Below the pieces are notes generated by a model that was given only the letters and a program-made list of their open reading frames with translations, did no database searches and had not been told where the DNA came from. Below, piece by piece: positions 46,135 to 53,146 of a DNA stretch of 63,424 nt. The position numbers and the translations under genes were made by a program. This stretch comes from Corynebacterium variabile (GTDB lineage Bacteria; Actinomycetota; Actinomycetes; Mycobacteriales; Mycobacteriaceae): assembly GCF_006539825.1 (NCBI RefSeq), contig NZ_BJNT01000007.1, positions 1 through 63,424 of the forward strand. Direction: 5' to 3'. Positions within the stretch are counted from its first letter, which is position 1. Every line of letters starts with the position of its first letter.

Positions 46135-47399
46135 ATCCAGTACCCGGAGGCCGCCTGGCTGGTGGTGGCGGTGACGTGATCGGGGGTGAGCTCGTCGATG
46201 CTGTTCACACCGCACAGCCGCATGGTGCGGGTGGCCTGCTCCTCGAGGATGTCGAGCATCCGGGCCACGCCCCGCTGTCCACCGGCCATGAGGCCGTACA
46301 TGTAGGCCCGGCCGACCAGGGTGAAGTCTGCACCCAGGGCGACGGCGGCGATGATGTCGGCGCCGTCCATGATGCCGGTGTCCACACCGATGGTGACGTC
46401 CTCGCCGAGCGCTTCGCGGACCCTCGGCAGCAGGTGGAGTGGCACGGGAGCGCGGTCGAGCTGGCGTCCGCCGTGGTTGGACAGGATGATGCCGTCGGCA
46501 CCGTGGTCGAGGACGCGACGGGAATCGTCGACGGTCTGAAGTCCCTTGGCGATGAGGTTGCCGGGCCACATGTCGCGGATCCAGTCGATGTCCTCGAAGG
46601 TGAGGGCGGGGTCGAACATGCGGTTGACGAGTTCGGCGACGGTGCCTGAGCTGCGGGAGAGTGAGGCGAAGGAGAGCTGTTCGGTGGTGAGGAAGTTGAA
46701 CCACCAGGCCGGTCGGTAGGACGCGTCGAGGACGGTCTTCCAGGTGAGCTGCGGCGGGATGGAGAAGCCGTTACGGGTGTCGCGGAGCCGGGCGCCGGCG
46801 ATGGCGGTGTCCACGGTGACGATGAGGTTGCGGTAACCGGCGGCCCAGGCGCGCTGCACCAGGTCCTTGGAAGCCTCACGGTCCTTCCAGAGGTAGAGCT
46901 GGAACCAGTTGTCGCCGTCCGGGGCATGCGTGGCGACGTCTTCGAGGGACGCGGTGCCCATGGTCGACAGGCAGAACGGGATGCCCTTGTCCGCGGCGGC
47001 GGCCGAGCCGGCGTATTCCCCTTCGGTCTGCATCATGCGGGTGAAGCCGGTAGGTGCCAGGCCGACAGGCATGCTGATCTCCGTGCCGAAGATCTCGGTG
47101 GAGAGGTCGGCGTCGGTGACGTCTCGGAGAACTCCGGGGTTGAACTCGAGGTCCCGGTAGGCCATGCGGGCGCGGTGGAGGGAGATCTCGTTCTCTGCGG
47201 CACCGTCGACATAGTCGAAGGGCGCCTTCGGGGTGCGACGCTTGGCGATCTGGCGGAGTTCCCAGACGGAGGTGGCCTTGGCGAGTTTCCGGCCGGTGAT
47301 GTCGAGGGTCGGCTTCTCGAACTTCATCAGTTCCTTGAGGTCTTTGACCGGTGGGAACCTGCGCTTGAGTGCGGACGGGGTGGGGCGTGATGTCGCCAT
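46131..47399 (-). CDS. lldD: FMN-dependent L-lactate dehydrogenase LldD
   Basis: A 422-residue alpha-hydroxyacid oxidase-family enzyme that oxidises L-lactate to pyruvate with electrons to the quinone pool. FMN barrel motifs include PVGLAPTGFTRMMQTEGEYAGS, LSTMGTASLEDVA, VDTAIAGARLRDTRNGFSIP and the catalytic ILSNHGGRQLDRAP. The N-terminal extension of about 25 residues matches corynebacterial LldD. AGGAGG lies upstream of the ATG at 47399. No lactate permease or LldR is next to it here. Confidence 0.92.
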   Translation of the reverse strand: MATSRPTPSALKRRFPPVKDLKELMKFEKPTLDITGRKLAKATSVWELRQIAKRRTPKAPFDYVDGAAENEISLHRARMAYRDLEFNPGVLRDVTDADLSTEIFGTEISMPVGLAPTGFTRMMQTEGEYAGSAAAADKGIPFCLSTMGTASLEDVATHAPDGDNWFQLYLWKDREASKDLVQRAWAAGYRNLIVTVDTAIAGARLRDTRNGFSIPPQLTWKTVLDASYRPAWWFNFLTTEQLSFASLSRSSGTVAELVNRMFDPALTFEDIDWIRDMWPGNLIAKGLQTVDDSRRVLDHGADGIILSNHGGRQLDRAPVPLHLLPRVREALGEDVTIGVDTGIMDGADIIAAVALGADFTLVGRAYMYGLMAGGQRGVARMLDILEEQATRTMRLCGVNSIDELTPDHVTATTSQAASGYWI

Positions 47400-47467
47400 G
47401 GGGTGGGTGCCTCCTGCTGGACGGATCTGCTGACGGATCTACGCTACGCCGCAGGTGGCTGCGCACG

Positions 47468-47512
47468 GGAAAAGGCCCCGCCCACCCGGATGATGTCCGG
47501 GAGGGGCGGGGC
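47468..47512 (-). terminator. Strong terminator after peptide gene 1
   Basis: On the minus strand GCCCCGCCCCTCCCGGA pairs with TCCGGGTGGGCGGGGC, followed by a T-run (CCTTTTCCC). It separates peptide gene 1 from lldD downstream. Confidence 0.85.
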
Positions 47513-47529
47513 GGTCGCTTCCCTGGGGC

Positions 47530-47616
47530 CTAGCCCAGGGAGGTGACGACGGCGTCGACCAGACCCTTGATACCGGTCGCAAAGATGTCGACAACGGTGG
47601 AAAGGAACTCAAGCAT
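47530..47616 (-). CDS. 28-residue hydrophobic amphipathic peptide, copy 1
   Basis: A complete 28-codon gene starting MLEFLSTVVDIF and ending in VVTSLG. AAAGGAG lies 8 bases upstream of the ATG. The product is predicted to be a single amphipathic or membrane-seeking helix with Glu3, Asp10, Lys17 and Asp21 (net about -2). It shares 12 invariant positions (M1, L2, F4, T7, V8, V9, G15, I16, V20, A22, V23, V24) with the two peptides upstream. No signal peptide. Candidate roles are a mycomembrane channel peptide like PorA/PorH (45-57 residues in C. glutamicum) or a phenol-soluble-modulin-like secreted peptide. Confidence 0.75.
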   Translation of the reverse strand: MLEFLSTVVDIFATGIKGLVDAVVTSLG

Positions 47617-47652
47617 GGTAATTCTCCTTTGTGAGGATGGAATTCTCGTGTG

Positions 47653-47708
47653 CAGGACGATTCCTTCGCCCTGAAAACAAGCATAGTTGAGTGGCAGTCA
47701 GCTGTCCA
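47653..47708 (-). promoter_or_regulatory. Promoter and 5'-terminal hairpin of peptide gene 1
   Basis: -35 TGGACA (47703-47708), exactly 17 bases, -10 TATGCT (47680-47685). Six bases further starts an inverted repeat, CAGGGCGAAGGAATCGTCCTG (47653-47673, loop between CAGG and CCTG), so the mRNA would start at or near the hairpin. 36 bases separate the hairpin from the ATG. Confidence 0.65.
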
Positions 47709-47756
47709 GCGTCTGAGCGCAGAAAATTACATCTAATTTAACAGTATTCCATATAT

Positions 47757-47792
47757 GTCAAAGTTCCCGGCCTGCCATGCAGGCCGGGAACT
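47757..47792 (-). terminator. Terminator after peptide gene 2
   Basis: GTTCCCGGCCTGC pairs with GCAGGCCGGGAAC around ATG(G), a perfect 13-bp stem, followed on the minus strand by TTTGACAT. It ends the transcript of peptide gene 2 before the promoter of gene 1. Confidence 0.8.
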
Positions 47793-47821
47793 CAGACTGT
47801 CTTCGTGGTCGTGAAGACCAC

Positions 47822-47908
47822 CTAGAGAATCAGAGCGACAACGGCCGCGACGAGAGCGGTGATGCCGGCACCGAGAAGGGTGACTACGGTTCCGATGAAT
47901 GTAAGCAT
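47822..47908 (-). CDS. 28-residue hydrophobic peptide, copy 2 (uncharged)
   Basis: A 28-codon gene starting MLTFIGTVVTLL and ending in VVALIL. AGGAGG lies 6 bases upstream of the ATG. It keeps all 12 invariant positions of the family but has no charged side chain at all, so it is more hydrophobic than its neighbours and could form a transmembrane or pore-lining helix. Thr7 is conserved and would be a candidate site for O-mycoloylation, as seen on PorA and PorH. Codon usage and length agree with the other two copies. Confidence 0.73.
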   Translation of the reverse strand: MLTFIGTVVTLLGAGITALVAAVVALIL

Positions 47909-47944
47909 GGCGTCCTCCTGGGGACTTCTGGATTGACTCGTGTG

Positions 47945-47998
47945 CAGGACCTCTTGTGTCCTGAAAATCAGGTTACTCTCCACAAAACCGCAGGTCAA
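47945..47998 (-). promoter_or_regulatory. Promoter and 5'-terminal hairpin of peptide gene 2
   Basis: -35 TTGACC (47993-47998), exactly 17 bases, -10 TAACCT (47970-47975). The hairpin CAGGAC-ACAAGAG-GTCCTG (47945-47963) starts 6 bases after the -10 and is a perfect 6-bp stem. 36 bases separate it from the ATG, the same distance as in gene 1. Confidence 0.7.
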
Positions 47999-48154
47999 CA
48001 GTTATTTTTGCAGACCATGACATGTATTAACTATGCCATGTGGCAATTCTGGTCAGTCCCGTGTGCTGCGGTTTTTCCCGCAACAGTTCTCAGGTCACGA
48101 TATCGTCACGCTTCTCCCCCGTAATATACATTCCCCACTTCTCTCCCCGGACAT

Positions 48155-48187
48155 GAAAAATCCCGCCCCACACAGTGGGCCGGGATC
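48155..48187 (-). terminator. Terminator after peptide gene 3
   Basis: On the minus strand ATCCCGGCCCACTGTGTGGGGCGGGAT forms a long stem with a short loop and is followed by TTTTTC. A second, weaker stem (CACCGGGGCTGGTCCCCGGT) precedes it. The AT-rich stretch 48000-48154 between genes 2 and 3 holds no other gene I can support. Confidence 0.8.
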
Positions 48188-48222
48188 ACTCATCACTACC
48201 GGGGACCAGCCCCGGTGATCAA

Positions 48223-48309
48223 TTACTTGATCAGGGAGACGACAGCGTCGACGAAACCGGTGATGCCGGTGGCGACGAGGTTGACGACGGTCTCGATGAA
48301 AGCAAGCAT
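48223..48309 (-). CDS. 28-residue hydrophobic amphipathic peptide, copy 3
   Basis: A 28-codon gene starting MLAFIETVVNLV and ending in VVSLIK, with AGGAG 7 bases upstream of the ATG. Charged residues are Glu6, Asp21 and Lys28 (net about -1). It shares 16 identical positions with copy 1, including ATG at 13-15 and VDAVV at 20-24. It is the first of the three in transcription direction, but each has its own promoter and terminator. No transporter, immunity or modification gene lies beside the trio. Confidence 0.75.
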   Translation of the reverse strand: MLAFIETVVNLVATGITGFVDAVVSLIK

Positions 48310-48347
48310 GGTAGCTCCTAAAAAATTGTGGGATGTGCATCGTGCAT

Positions 48348-48381
48348 AGGACCGATTCGTTCGGGCCTGCCAACGAACATA
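48348..48381 (-). promoter_or_regulatory. Promoter and 5'-terminal hairpin of peptide gene 3
   Basis: -10 TATGTT (48376-48381); the -35 is weaker (TGGTGG region). The hairpin AGGCCCGA-ACGAA-TCGGTCCT (48348-48368) begins 7 bases after the -10 and pairs at 7 of 8 positions. The sequence differs from genes 1 and 2 but the pairing is preserved, which supports a real structure. 38 bases to the ATG. 48382-48639 upstream holds no gene I can support. Confidence 0.6.
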
Positions 48382-48639
48382 CAGAATCCGGCCAGCCTCC
48401 ACCAGTTTCCGGCAGTGAAGTTCCCCCCACGCAGGGGGATGCACAGGCGCTGCACGTGGTTGCGCGAACCTCCGTCACCCCTCTGCGGCGCCACGATTCC
48501 CACTCCCGTCGAGCACCCTGAACTTCCGTAGCGACATGCTGCAGGCCACCGGTTCCCGGTATTTTGCCGACAGAGACGCCGGCAGAGCCCCGTTCGGACA
48601 GACCGTTTTCCAGCACCCCGTACCCCACCCACGACGAAG

Positions 48640-48672
48640 CCCCGCCGCCTGCGATGCAGGCGACGGGGCTGG
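48640..48672 (-). terminator. Terminator after tRNA-Asn
   Basis: GCCCCGTCGCCTGC pairs with GCAGGCGGCGGGGC on the minus strand, followed by TTCGTCG. Located 5 bases past the tRNA end. Confidence 0.65.
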
Positions 48673-48676
48673 TGCG

Positions 48677-48749
48677 GCTCCCCCTACTGGACTCGAACCA
48701 GTAACCCTTCGATTAACAGTCGAATGCTCTGCCATTGAGCTAAGGGGGA
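48677..48749 (-). tRNA. tRNA-Asn (anticodon GUU)
   Basis: Acceptor TCCCCCT with AGGGGGA, D-arm GCTCAATGGCAGAGC, anticodon loop CTGTTAATC giving GUU, T-loop GGTTCGAGTCC. CCA is not encoded. 73 nt. Confidence 0.95.
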
Positions 48750-48947
48750 AGGTGTTTTCCGGAGCCTTGCTCGGCCCGTTCAACGAGAATGTACTCTACA
48801 CAGACCCCTCACAACCTCACAAGTCAGCACGTCACAGCACATTTCCGTTCGCCATCACGTCCCCGGTGTCCGCGTGCCGTCATCCCTCCACCTCCCTTGT
48901 CCCACCACAGTGATCCTCCGGCCACAGCGACCGCTACACTGTGCCGC

Positions 48948-49021
48948 GGGGCTATAGCTCAGTCGGTTAGAGCCGCGGACTCATAATCCGTTGGTCGCGG
49001 GTTCGAGCCCCGCTGGCCCCA
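48948..49021 (+). tRNA. tRNA with CAU anticodon (Ile2 or elongator Met)
   Basis: Acceptor GGGGCTA with TGGCCCC (one G-T pair), D-arm GCTCAGTCGGTTAGAGC, anticodon stem-loop CGGACTCATAATCCG, T-arm GGGTTCGAGCCCC. Whether C34 becomes lysidine (Ile2) or it is elongator Met cannot be decided by eye. CCA is not encoded. Confidence 0.92.
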
Positions 49022-49027
49022 CCTGCA

Positions 49028-49067
49028 GAGGGGACGTTCTCCGCGACAGAGCGGAGTGCGTCCCCTC
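49028..49067 (+). terminator. Terminator after the CAU tRNA
   Basis: GAGGGGACGTTCTCCGC pairs with GCGGAGTGCGTCCCCTC (two mismatches) around a GACAGA loop, followed by TTCCCGT. Seven bases after the tRNA. Confidence 0.65.
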
Positions 49068-49071
49068 TTCC

Positions 49072-49260
49072 CGTCCCGCGACACCACCAGCTGTGAGCGG
49101 TCCCCGGCCCCGAGCTCGCGCAGCAGCCGGCTGACACAGGTCCGCGCCGTCGCCGGACTCTGATGAACAGGCTCGCTCCGACCTCGTCATTGGATTCACC
49201 GCGTCCTACACAGGCCAGGCCCTCACGCTCCCCGTCGGCCGCCTCGACGGCGAATTGCAG
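49072..49260 (-). pseudogene. Remnant of a LuxR-family response regulator, frameshifted
   Basis: Two minus-strand reading frames together give a LuxR helix-turn-helix: GEREGLACVGRGESNDEVGASLFI in one frame (ends about 49162), then SPATARTCVSRLLRELGAGDRSQLVV in another (about 49158 down to 49080). A shift near 49158-49162 breaks it. The receiver domain is absent, and there is no start or stop in place. It lies between the CAU tRNA and the ceramidase gene, so it is a decayed leftover of a two-component regulator. Confidence 0.6.
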
Positions 49261-49383
49261 GCCCCGCGGGCCCACCCGGTGGCGATCGTCCCGGTCATGC
49301 TGGTCAACGCTCTGTGGGGTCCGATCGCGGGACTTCTCGCAGTTTCTGCTGCGAAACTTCGAACCCGGGTTTAGTCTCTTTTC

Positions 49384-51432
49384 ATGCCTGCTAAAGTCTC
49401 GCGTCGAAGCGTCCTTGCCGGAATGGCCCTGCTCGGAGGCACTGTCCTGTGGAGTTCCCGTCTTCCGGGGTTCTCCCCCACCGCCGCCGCCGAATCTCCC
49501 CGAAGTGCAGGCGGCGCGGGGGTCGACGTCGGCCTCGGTATCGCGGACACCACCGGCGAGCCCCTGGGTGCCGGCATGGACGGCTACGCAGTCGCCGAGC
49601 AGACCACCGCCGGCATCCGCCAGCGACTGTTCTCCCGGGCCGTCATCTATGTCGACGGATCCACCGGCGACCGGGTCTGCATGGTCACCGTCGATACACC
49701 GCTGATGTTCCAGTCCGTCTTCCTCGAGGTCATCCGCCGTCTGCAGCAGACCCACGGAGACACCTACCGGGCGGACAATGTCGTCCTGCAGGCCACCCAC
49801 ACCCACGTCGGTCCCGGTGGACGCTCCGGGCACGCCATGGTCGACCTGGTCTCCGTGGGATTCCGTCCGGTGACCTTCGAGGCCCAGGTCACCGGCATCG
49901 TCCGCTCCATCATCCGCGCCCACGACACCATCGGCCCGGCCGAACTCACCCTCACCAGCACCGAGCTGGACGAGGTCGGCGCGAACCGCTCCCACCTCGC
50001 CTTCGAGCGCAATCCGCAGGAGGACAAGGACGCCAACCCCGGCGGTATCGACCGCACCTCGGTGACCCTGCACATCTCCCGCAACGGCTCCCCGGTCGGG
50101 CTGGTGAACTGGTACTCGATCCACGGCACCGCCTTCGGCCCCGAGATCCACCACATCTCCGGGGACAACAAGGGCTACGCCGCCTGGTCCGTGGAGACCG
50201 ATGCCGGAGTGGACCACCGCAACCTCGACAACGCCCCGTTCATCGCGGTCTTCGCCCAGGGAACGCCCGGAGACATCACCCCGAACATGGGCCTGGTGCC
50301 CCATTCCGGCCCCGGTGGCGCCGATGAGAAGGCCAGTGCCCGGATCCTCGGCGAGCGCCAGGCGTCCGCTACGACGACCACCGACGGCACCCGCGTGGAC
50401 GGCTCCGGAGTGACCGGGCGGGCGCAGTGGGTCGACATGGACCGCGTCCAGGTCGACGGGAAGTGGACGCCGGACGGCAGACCCGGCGCGACGGGGCCGG
50501 CGGTCCTGGGGTCCGCCTTCGCCGCGTCCAGCCAGGAGGACGGGGGCGGCCTGGACTTCGACATCGGACTCAATGAGGGCGAGCGGGGAGGATCGCCGTG
50601 GGTCCACCAGCTCAACCAGGTCGCGCCGATCCCCGAGGATGTCCGGAAGGTCCATGAGCCCAAGGACATGCTTCTGCCGATGGGCTACGTCGACGGGATG
50701 ATCCAGCAGCGGCATATCTTCAGTGTGTGGCGTATCGGCGGCCTGGTCGTGGTCTCCCTGGGGTTCGAGCCGACCACCACCTCGGGACGCCGACTCCGTC
50801 AGACGGTGAGCACTGCAATGGGCGTGTCCGAGGACGCCGTGGTGGTGCAGGGCTACAGCTGCGGCTACGGCCACTACATGACCACGCCCGAGGAGTATCT
50901 GCAGCAGGACTACGAGGGCGGGGCGACGGCCTTCGGCCGTTACACATTGCCCGCGGCACTGCAGACCGTCGACCGGCTGGCCCGGGCGCTGGCGTCCGGG
51001 GAGAAGATAGGGACGGGGCAGCCGGCCGGAGATCTCACGGGCATCATCCCGGACTCCCCCGCCGCCCTGGCACCACCGGACATCGAGTTGCCGGGACGAC
51101 GCTTCGGCGACGTGCTCTCCGGTGGAGGTGATGTAACCGTCGGGCAGACGGCATCGGTGGTCTTCGCCGGGGCGAACCCGAACAACAATGTCCGCCTGGA
51201 GGACGGCTACCTGCTGGTCACCCGGCCCGACGGGACGGTCGTCGCCGACGACTCCTCCTGGTCGACTCTGCTCACCTTCGCCCGTGATCTCAGCGGGGTG
51301 CGCACCACGGTCGACTGGGACACCACCGACGCCGAACCCGGCGACTACCTGGTAAAACTCCGCGGGGACGCCAGGGGCGTCACCGGCCAGGTGACCCCCT
51401 TCGAGGGCACCGCCAAGGTTCGGGTGGTGTGA
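49384..51432 (+). CDS. Tat-exported neutral/alkaline ceramidase
   Basis: A 682-residue hydrolase that would cleave the amide of ceramides to sphingosine and fatty acid outside the cell. It begins with a twin-arginine signal (KVSRRSVLAGMALLGG). Ceramidase signatures follow: GLGIADTTGEPLGAGMDGYA, VLQATHTHVGPGG (zinc histidines), NWYSIHGTAFG, FAQGTPGDITPNMG, and a C-terminal beta domain with VVFAGANPNNNVRLEDGYL. Corynebacteria make no sphingolipids, so host or environmental lipids are the likely substrate. The ATG at 49384 has only a weak ribosome site (TAGTCTC). Confidence 0.87.
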   Translation: MPAKVSRRSVLAGMALLGGTVLWSSRLPGFSPTAAAESPRSAGGAGVDVGLGIADTTGEPLGAGMDGYAVAEQTTAGIRQRLFSRAVIYVDGSTGDRVCMVTVDTPLMFQSVFLEVIRRLQQTHGDTYRADNVVLQATHTHVGPGGRSGHAMVDLVSVGFRPVTFEAQVTGIVRSIIRAHDTIGPAELTLTSTELDEVGANRSHLAFERNPQEDKDANPGGIDRTSVTLHISRNGSPVGLVNWYSIHGTAFGPEIHHISGDNKGYAAWSVETDAGVDHRNLDNAPFIAVFAQGTPGDITPNMGLVPHSGPGGADEKASARILGERQASATTTTDGTRVDGSGVTGRAQWVDMDRVQVDGKWTPDGRPGATGPAVLGSAFAASSQEDGGGLDFDIGLNEGERGGSPWVHQLNQVAPIPEDVRKVHEPKDMLLPMGYVDGMIQQRHIFSVWRIGGLVVVSLGFEPTTTSGRRLRQTVSTAMGVSEDAVVVQGYSCGYGHYMTTPEEYLQQDYEGGATAFGRYTLPAALQTVDRLARALASGEKIGTGQPAGDLTGIIPDSPAALAPPDIELPGRRFGDVLSGGGDVTVGQTASVVFAGANPNNNVRLEDGYLLVTRPDGTVVADDSSWSTLLTFARDLSGVRTTVDWDTTDAEPGDYLVKLRGDARGVTGQVTPFEGTAKVRVV

Positions 51433-51543
51433 CGGTCGAACGACCGTTCACCCCTGGAACTACCCCTGTCGTGTCCGCGCACTAGATTCTTCTCCGGTTG
51501 ACCTCCATGGCGAGGTCAACACCCACACGACTGAGGAGAATCC

Positions 51544-52059
51544 ATGAAGTCCCGCCTGTCCGCGCTCATCGGCGCGGCCATCCTTACCGGAGCACTCGCC
51601 GCCGGCTGCACGTCCGACGACTCCGGTGACGCCGGTGAGTCCACCACCACGACCCCCACCACGACCACGACGAGTGCTGCCTCCACTAGCAGCTCTGCGG
51701 TCGACGAACCCGACCCCACAGATGCCCTCGACAATCCCGTGGAGTCTGAGGTCGAGGAAGAGCTCTACACCCCCGCGCCTGTCCCGGAGGTCCAGGATGT
51801 TCCCGCGTCCGCACCTGCGTACGGCGTGCCCTGCTCCGCGGCCCAGGTCGGCATGCCTGCGACCGGTGCCGACGGCACGTCGCTGGTGTGTGTCGGTATG
51901 GGCGCAAACGCTCCGGCGACGTGGGTCTACGGCCCCGAACCCGCAGGTGTCGGCACTGCCTCTGACGGTGGTGCATGTACCGAAGGCGAGGCAGGCGGCC
52001 AGGACGACAGCGGCCACATGATGATGTGTGTCGGCGGACAGTGGGTCTACGGCCCCTAA
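51544..52059 (+). CDS. Secreted lipoprotein, function unknown
   Basis: A 171-residue lipoprotein: signal MKSRLSALIGAAILTGALAAGC with the lipobox LAAGC, a Thr-rich linker (TTTTPTTTTTSA type, about 30-55), an acidic segment, then a C-terminal domain with two internal repeats: VCVGMGANAPATWVYGPEP and MMCVGGQWVYGP. The paired CVG..WVYGP motifs, each with a cysteine, could form a small disulfide or metal-binding fold. GAGGAG is upstream of the ATG. 111 bases downstream of the ceramidase. Confidence 0.8.
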   Translation: MKSRLSALIGAAILTGALAAGCTSDDSGDAGESTTTTPTTTTTSAASTSSSAVDEPDPTDALDNPVESEVEEELYTPAPVPEVQDVPASAPAYGVPCSAAQVGMPATGADGTSLVCVGMGANAPATWVYGPEPAGVGTASDGGACTEGEAGGQDDSGHMMMCVGGQWVYGP

Positions 52060-52065
52060 ACTCCC

Positions 52066-52449
52066 CTACTTCACCAGCCGCGCGACGGCCGCGGAGACCT
52101 CGTCGAGCTTCTCCACGGCCTCGTCCCCACCCTGCTGCGCGGCGTGGAGCACGCAGTGCTGCATGTGGTCATCCAGCAGTGCCAGGGCCACACCCTTGAG
52201 TGCGGACTGCACCGCAGTGATCTGGGTGAGGACGTCGATGCAGTACTCGTCCTCGTCGACCATGCGGTGCACCCCACGCACCTGGCCCTCGATCCGCTTG
52301 AGGCGGGCGAGGTAGCGCTTCTTCTCCGGCGTGTACCCGTGCGCGGCGGGCTCGTTGGAGCAACCGCATCCGCAGCCGTCCACGGGATGCTCCGTGGTCG
52401 ATGCTGCGAGCAGGTCGATGTCCTGGAGGTTCATGTCGCCGGTACCCAT
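52066..52449 (-). CDS. csoR: CsoR-type copper-sensing repressor
   Basis: A 127-residue DUF156/CsoR protein. The copper ligands are C-H-C: EYCIDVLTQI and DDHMQHCVLH. An N-terminal extension carries DGCGCGCSN, unusual cysteines outside the core that might add metal sensitivity. Cu(I) binding releases the operator. The ATG at 52449 is preferred since the operator at 52460-52476 lies just upstream; ATG at 52434 is an alternative. No copper ATPase or chaperone gene is next to it in this window, so it may act in trans or only on itself. Confidence 0.87.
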   Translation of the reverse strand: MGTGDMNLQDIDLLAASTTEHPVDGCGCGCSNEPAAHGYTPEKKRYLARLKRIEGQVRGVHRMVDEDEYCIDVLTQITAVQSALKGVALALLDDHMQHCVLHAAQQGGDEAVEKLDEVSAAVARLVK

Positions 52450-52459
52450 GTACCGATAT

Positions 52460-52476
52460 ATACCCCCACGGGGTAT
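52460..52476. promoter_or_regulatory. CsoR operator
   Basis: ATACCCC-CAC-GGGGTAT is a perfect 7-3-7 palindrome of the CsoR operator type (TACCCC...GGGGTA). It sits 11 bases upstream of the csoR start, next to a TATATA stretch that could be the -10, so CsoR would repress itself. Confidence 0.75.
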
Positions 52477-52495
52477 CGGTGGCAACCCTGACCCC

Positions 52496-53146
52496 TTAGT
52501 GCCCCCGGGCGATCCATTCCTCGAGGTGCGGCGCCTCAGCGCCGATCGACGTGGCGTCCCCGTGGCCGGTGTAGACCTCGGTGTCGCCCGGCAGGGTCAG
52601 CAGCGACCCCTTGATCGAGTCGATGATGGTGCCGAAATCGCTGAACGACCGGCCCGTCGCACCGGGGCCGCCGGCGAAGAGGGTGTCGCCGCTGAGCAGC
52701 ACCTTCGCCTCCGGCAGGTACAGGCAGCAGGAGCCCGGCGAATGACCCGGCGTGTTGATGACCTGCAGGGTGGTGCCCGCGACCGAGAACTTCTCACCGT
52801 CGGCCAGATCAGCGTGACCGACACCCGGGTGGGTCTCGTCCCACAGCATCTGGTCGCCGGGGTGGACGTAGATCTGCGTGTCCAGCCGCTCCGCCAGCTC
52901 CGGCGCCACAGTGATGTGGTCGTTGTGGGCGTGGGTGCAGATCACCCCACGGACCTTCCTGCCGTCGACGGCATCGACGATGGCGTCGGCGTCATGGGCG
53001 GCGTCCACGACGAACACCTCGTCATCGTCACCGACGATCCAGATGTTGTTGTCGACCTCCCACTCCCCGCCGTCGAGGGCGAAGATGCCGTGGGTGACGA
53101 CCCGGTCGATGCGGAGGCCGGATTCAGATGAGGACACGCTACTCAC
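52496..53146 (-). CDS. Metallo-beta-lactamase fold hydrolase (glyoxalase II-like), partner of mscR
   Basis: A 216-residue metallohydrolase with the zinc motif THAHNDHI (HxHxDH), then [18 protein letters not shown] and YTGHGD. It overlaps the mycothiol-dependent formaldehyde dehydrogenase gene by 4 bases, the same pairing as Rv2260-Rv2259 of mycobacteria. The likely job is hydrolysis of S-formylmycothiol to formate and mycothiol, inferred from the pairing. Confidence 0.87.
   Translation of the reverse strand: MSSVSSSESGLRIDRVVTHGIFALDGGEWEVDNNIWIVGDDDEVFVVDAAHDADAIVDAVDGRKVRGVICTHAHNDHITVAPELAERLDTQIYVHPGDQMLWDETHPGVGHADLADGEKFSVAGTTLQVINTPGHSPGSCCLYLPEAKVLLSGDTLFAGGPGATGRSFSDFGTIIDSIKGSLLTLPGDTEVYTGHGDATSIGAEAPHLEEWIARGH

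Noticed and set aside
47530..48309. Interpreting the three short ORFs as a CRISPR or IS remnant because of the repeated units
   Set aside because: The repetition lies in protein-coding and regulatory parts, spacing is irregular, and there are no terminal repeats or spacers.
47530..48309. Calling the peptides class II bacteriocins
   Set aside because: They are neutral to acidic, have no leader with GG or immunity and transport genes; kept only as an alternative.
48948..49260. Integration site (attB-like) at the tRNA 3' end
   Set aside because: No direct repeat of the tRNA 3' end or integrase is visible within the window.
48967..50874. 635-codon minus frame across the ceramidase and tRNA
   Set aside because: It runs through a tRNA and opposite a well-conserved gene. 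Only the LuxR-like fragment within 49072-49260 has any family signal.
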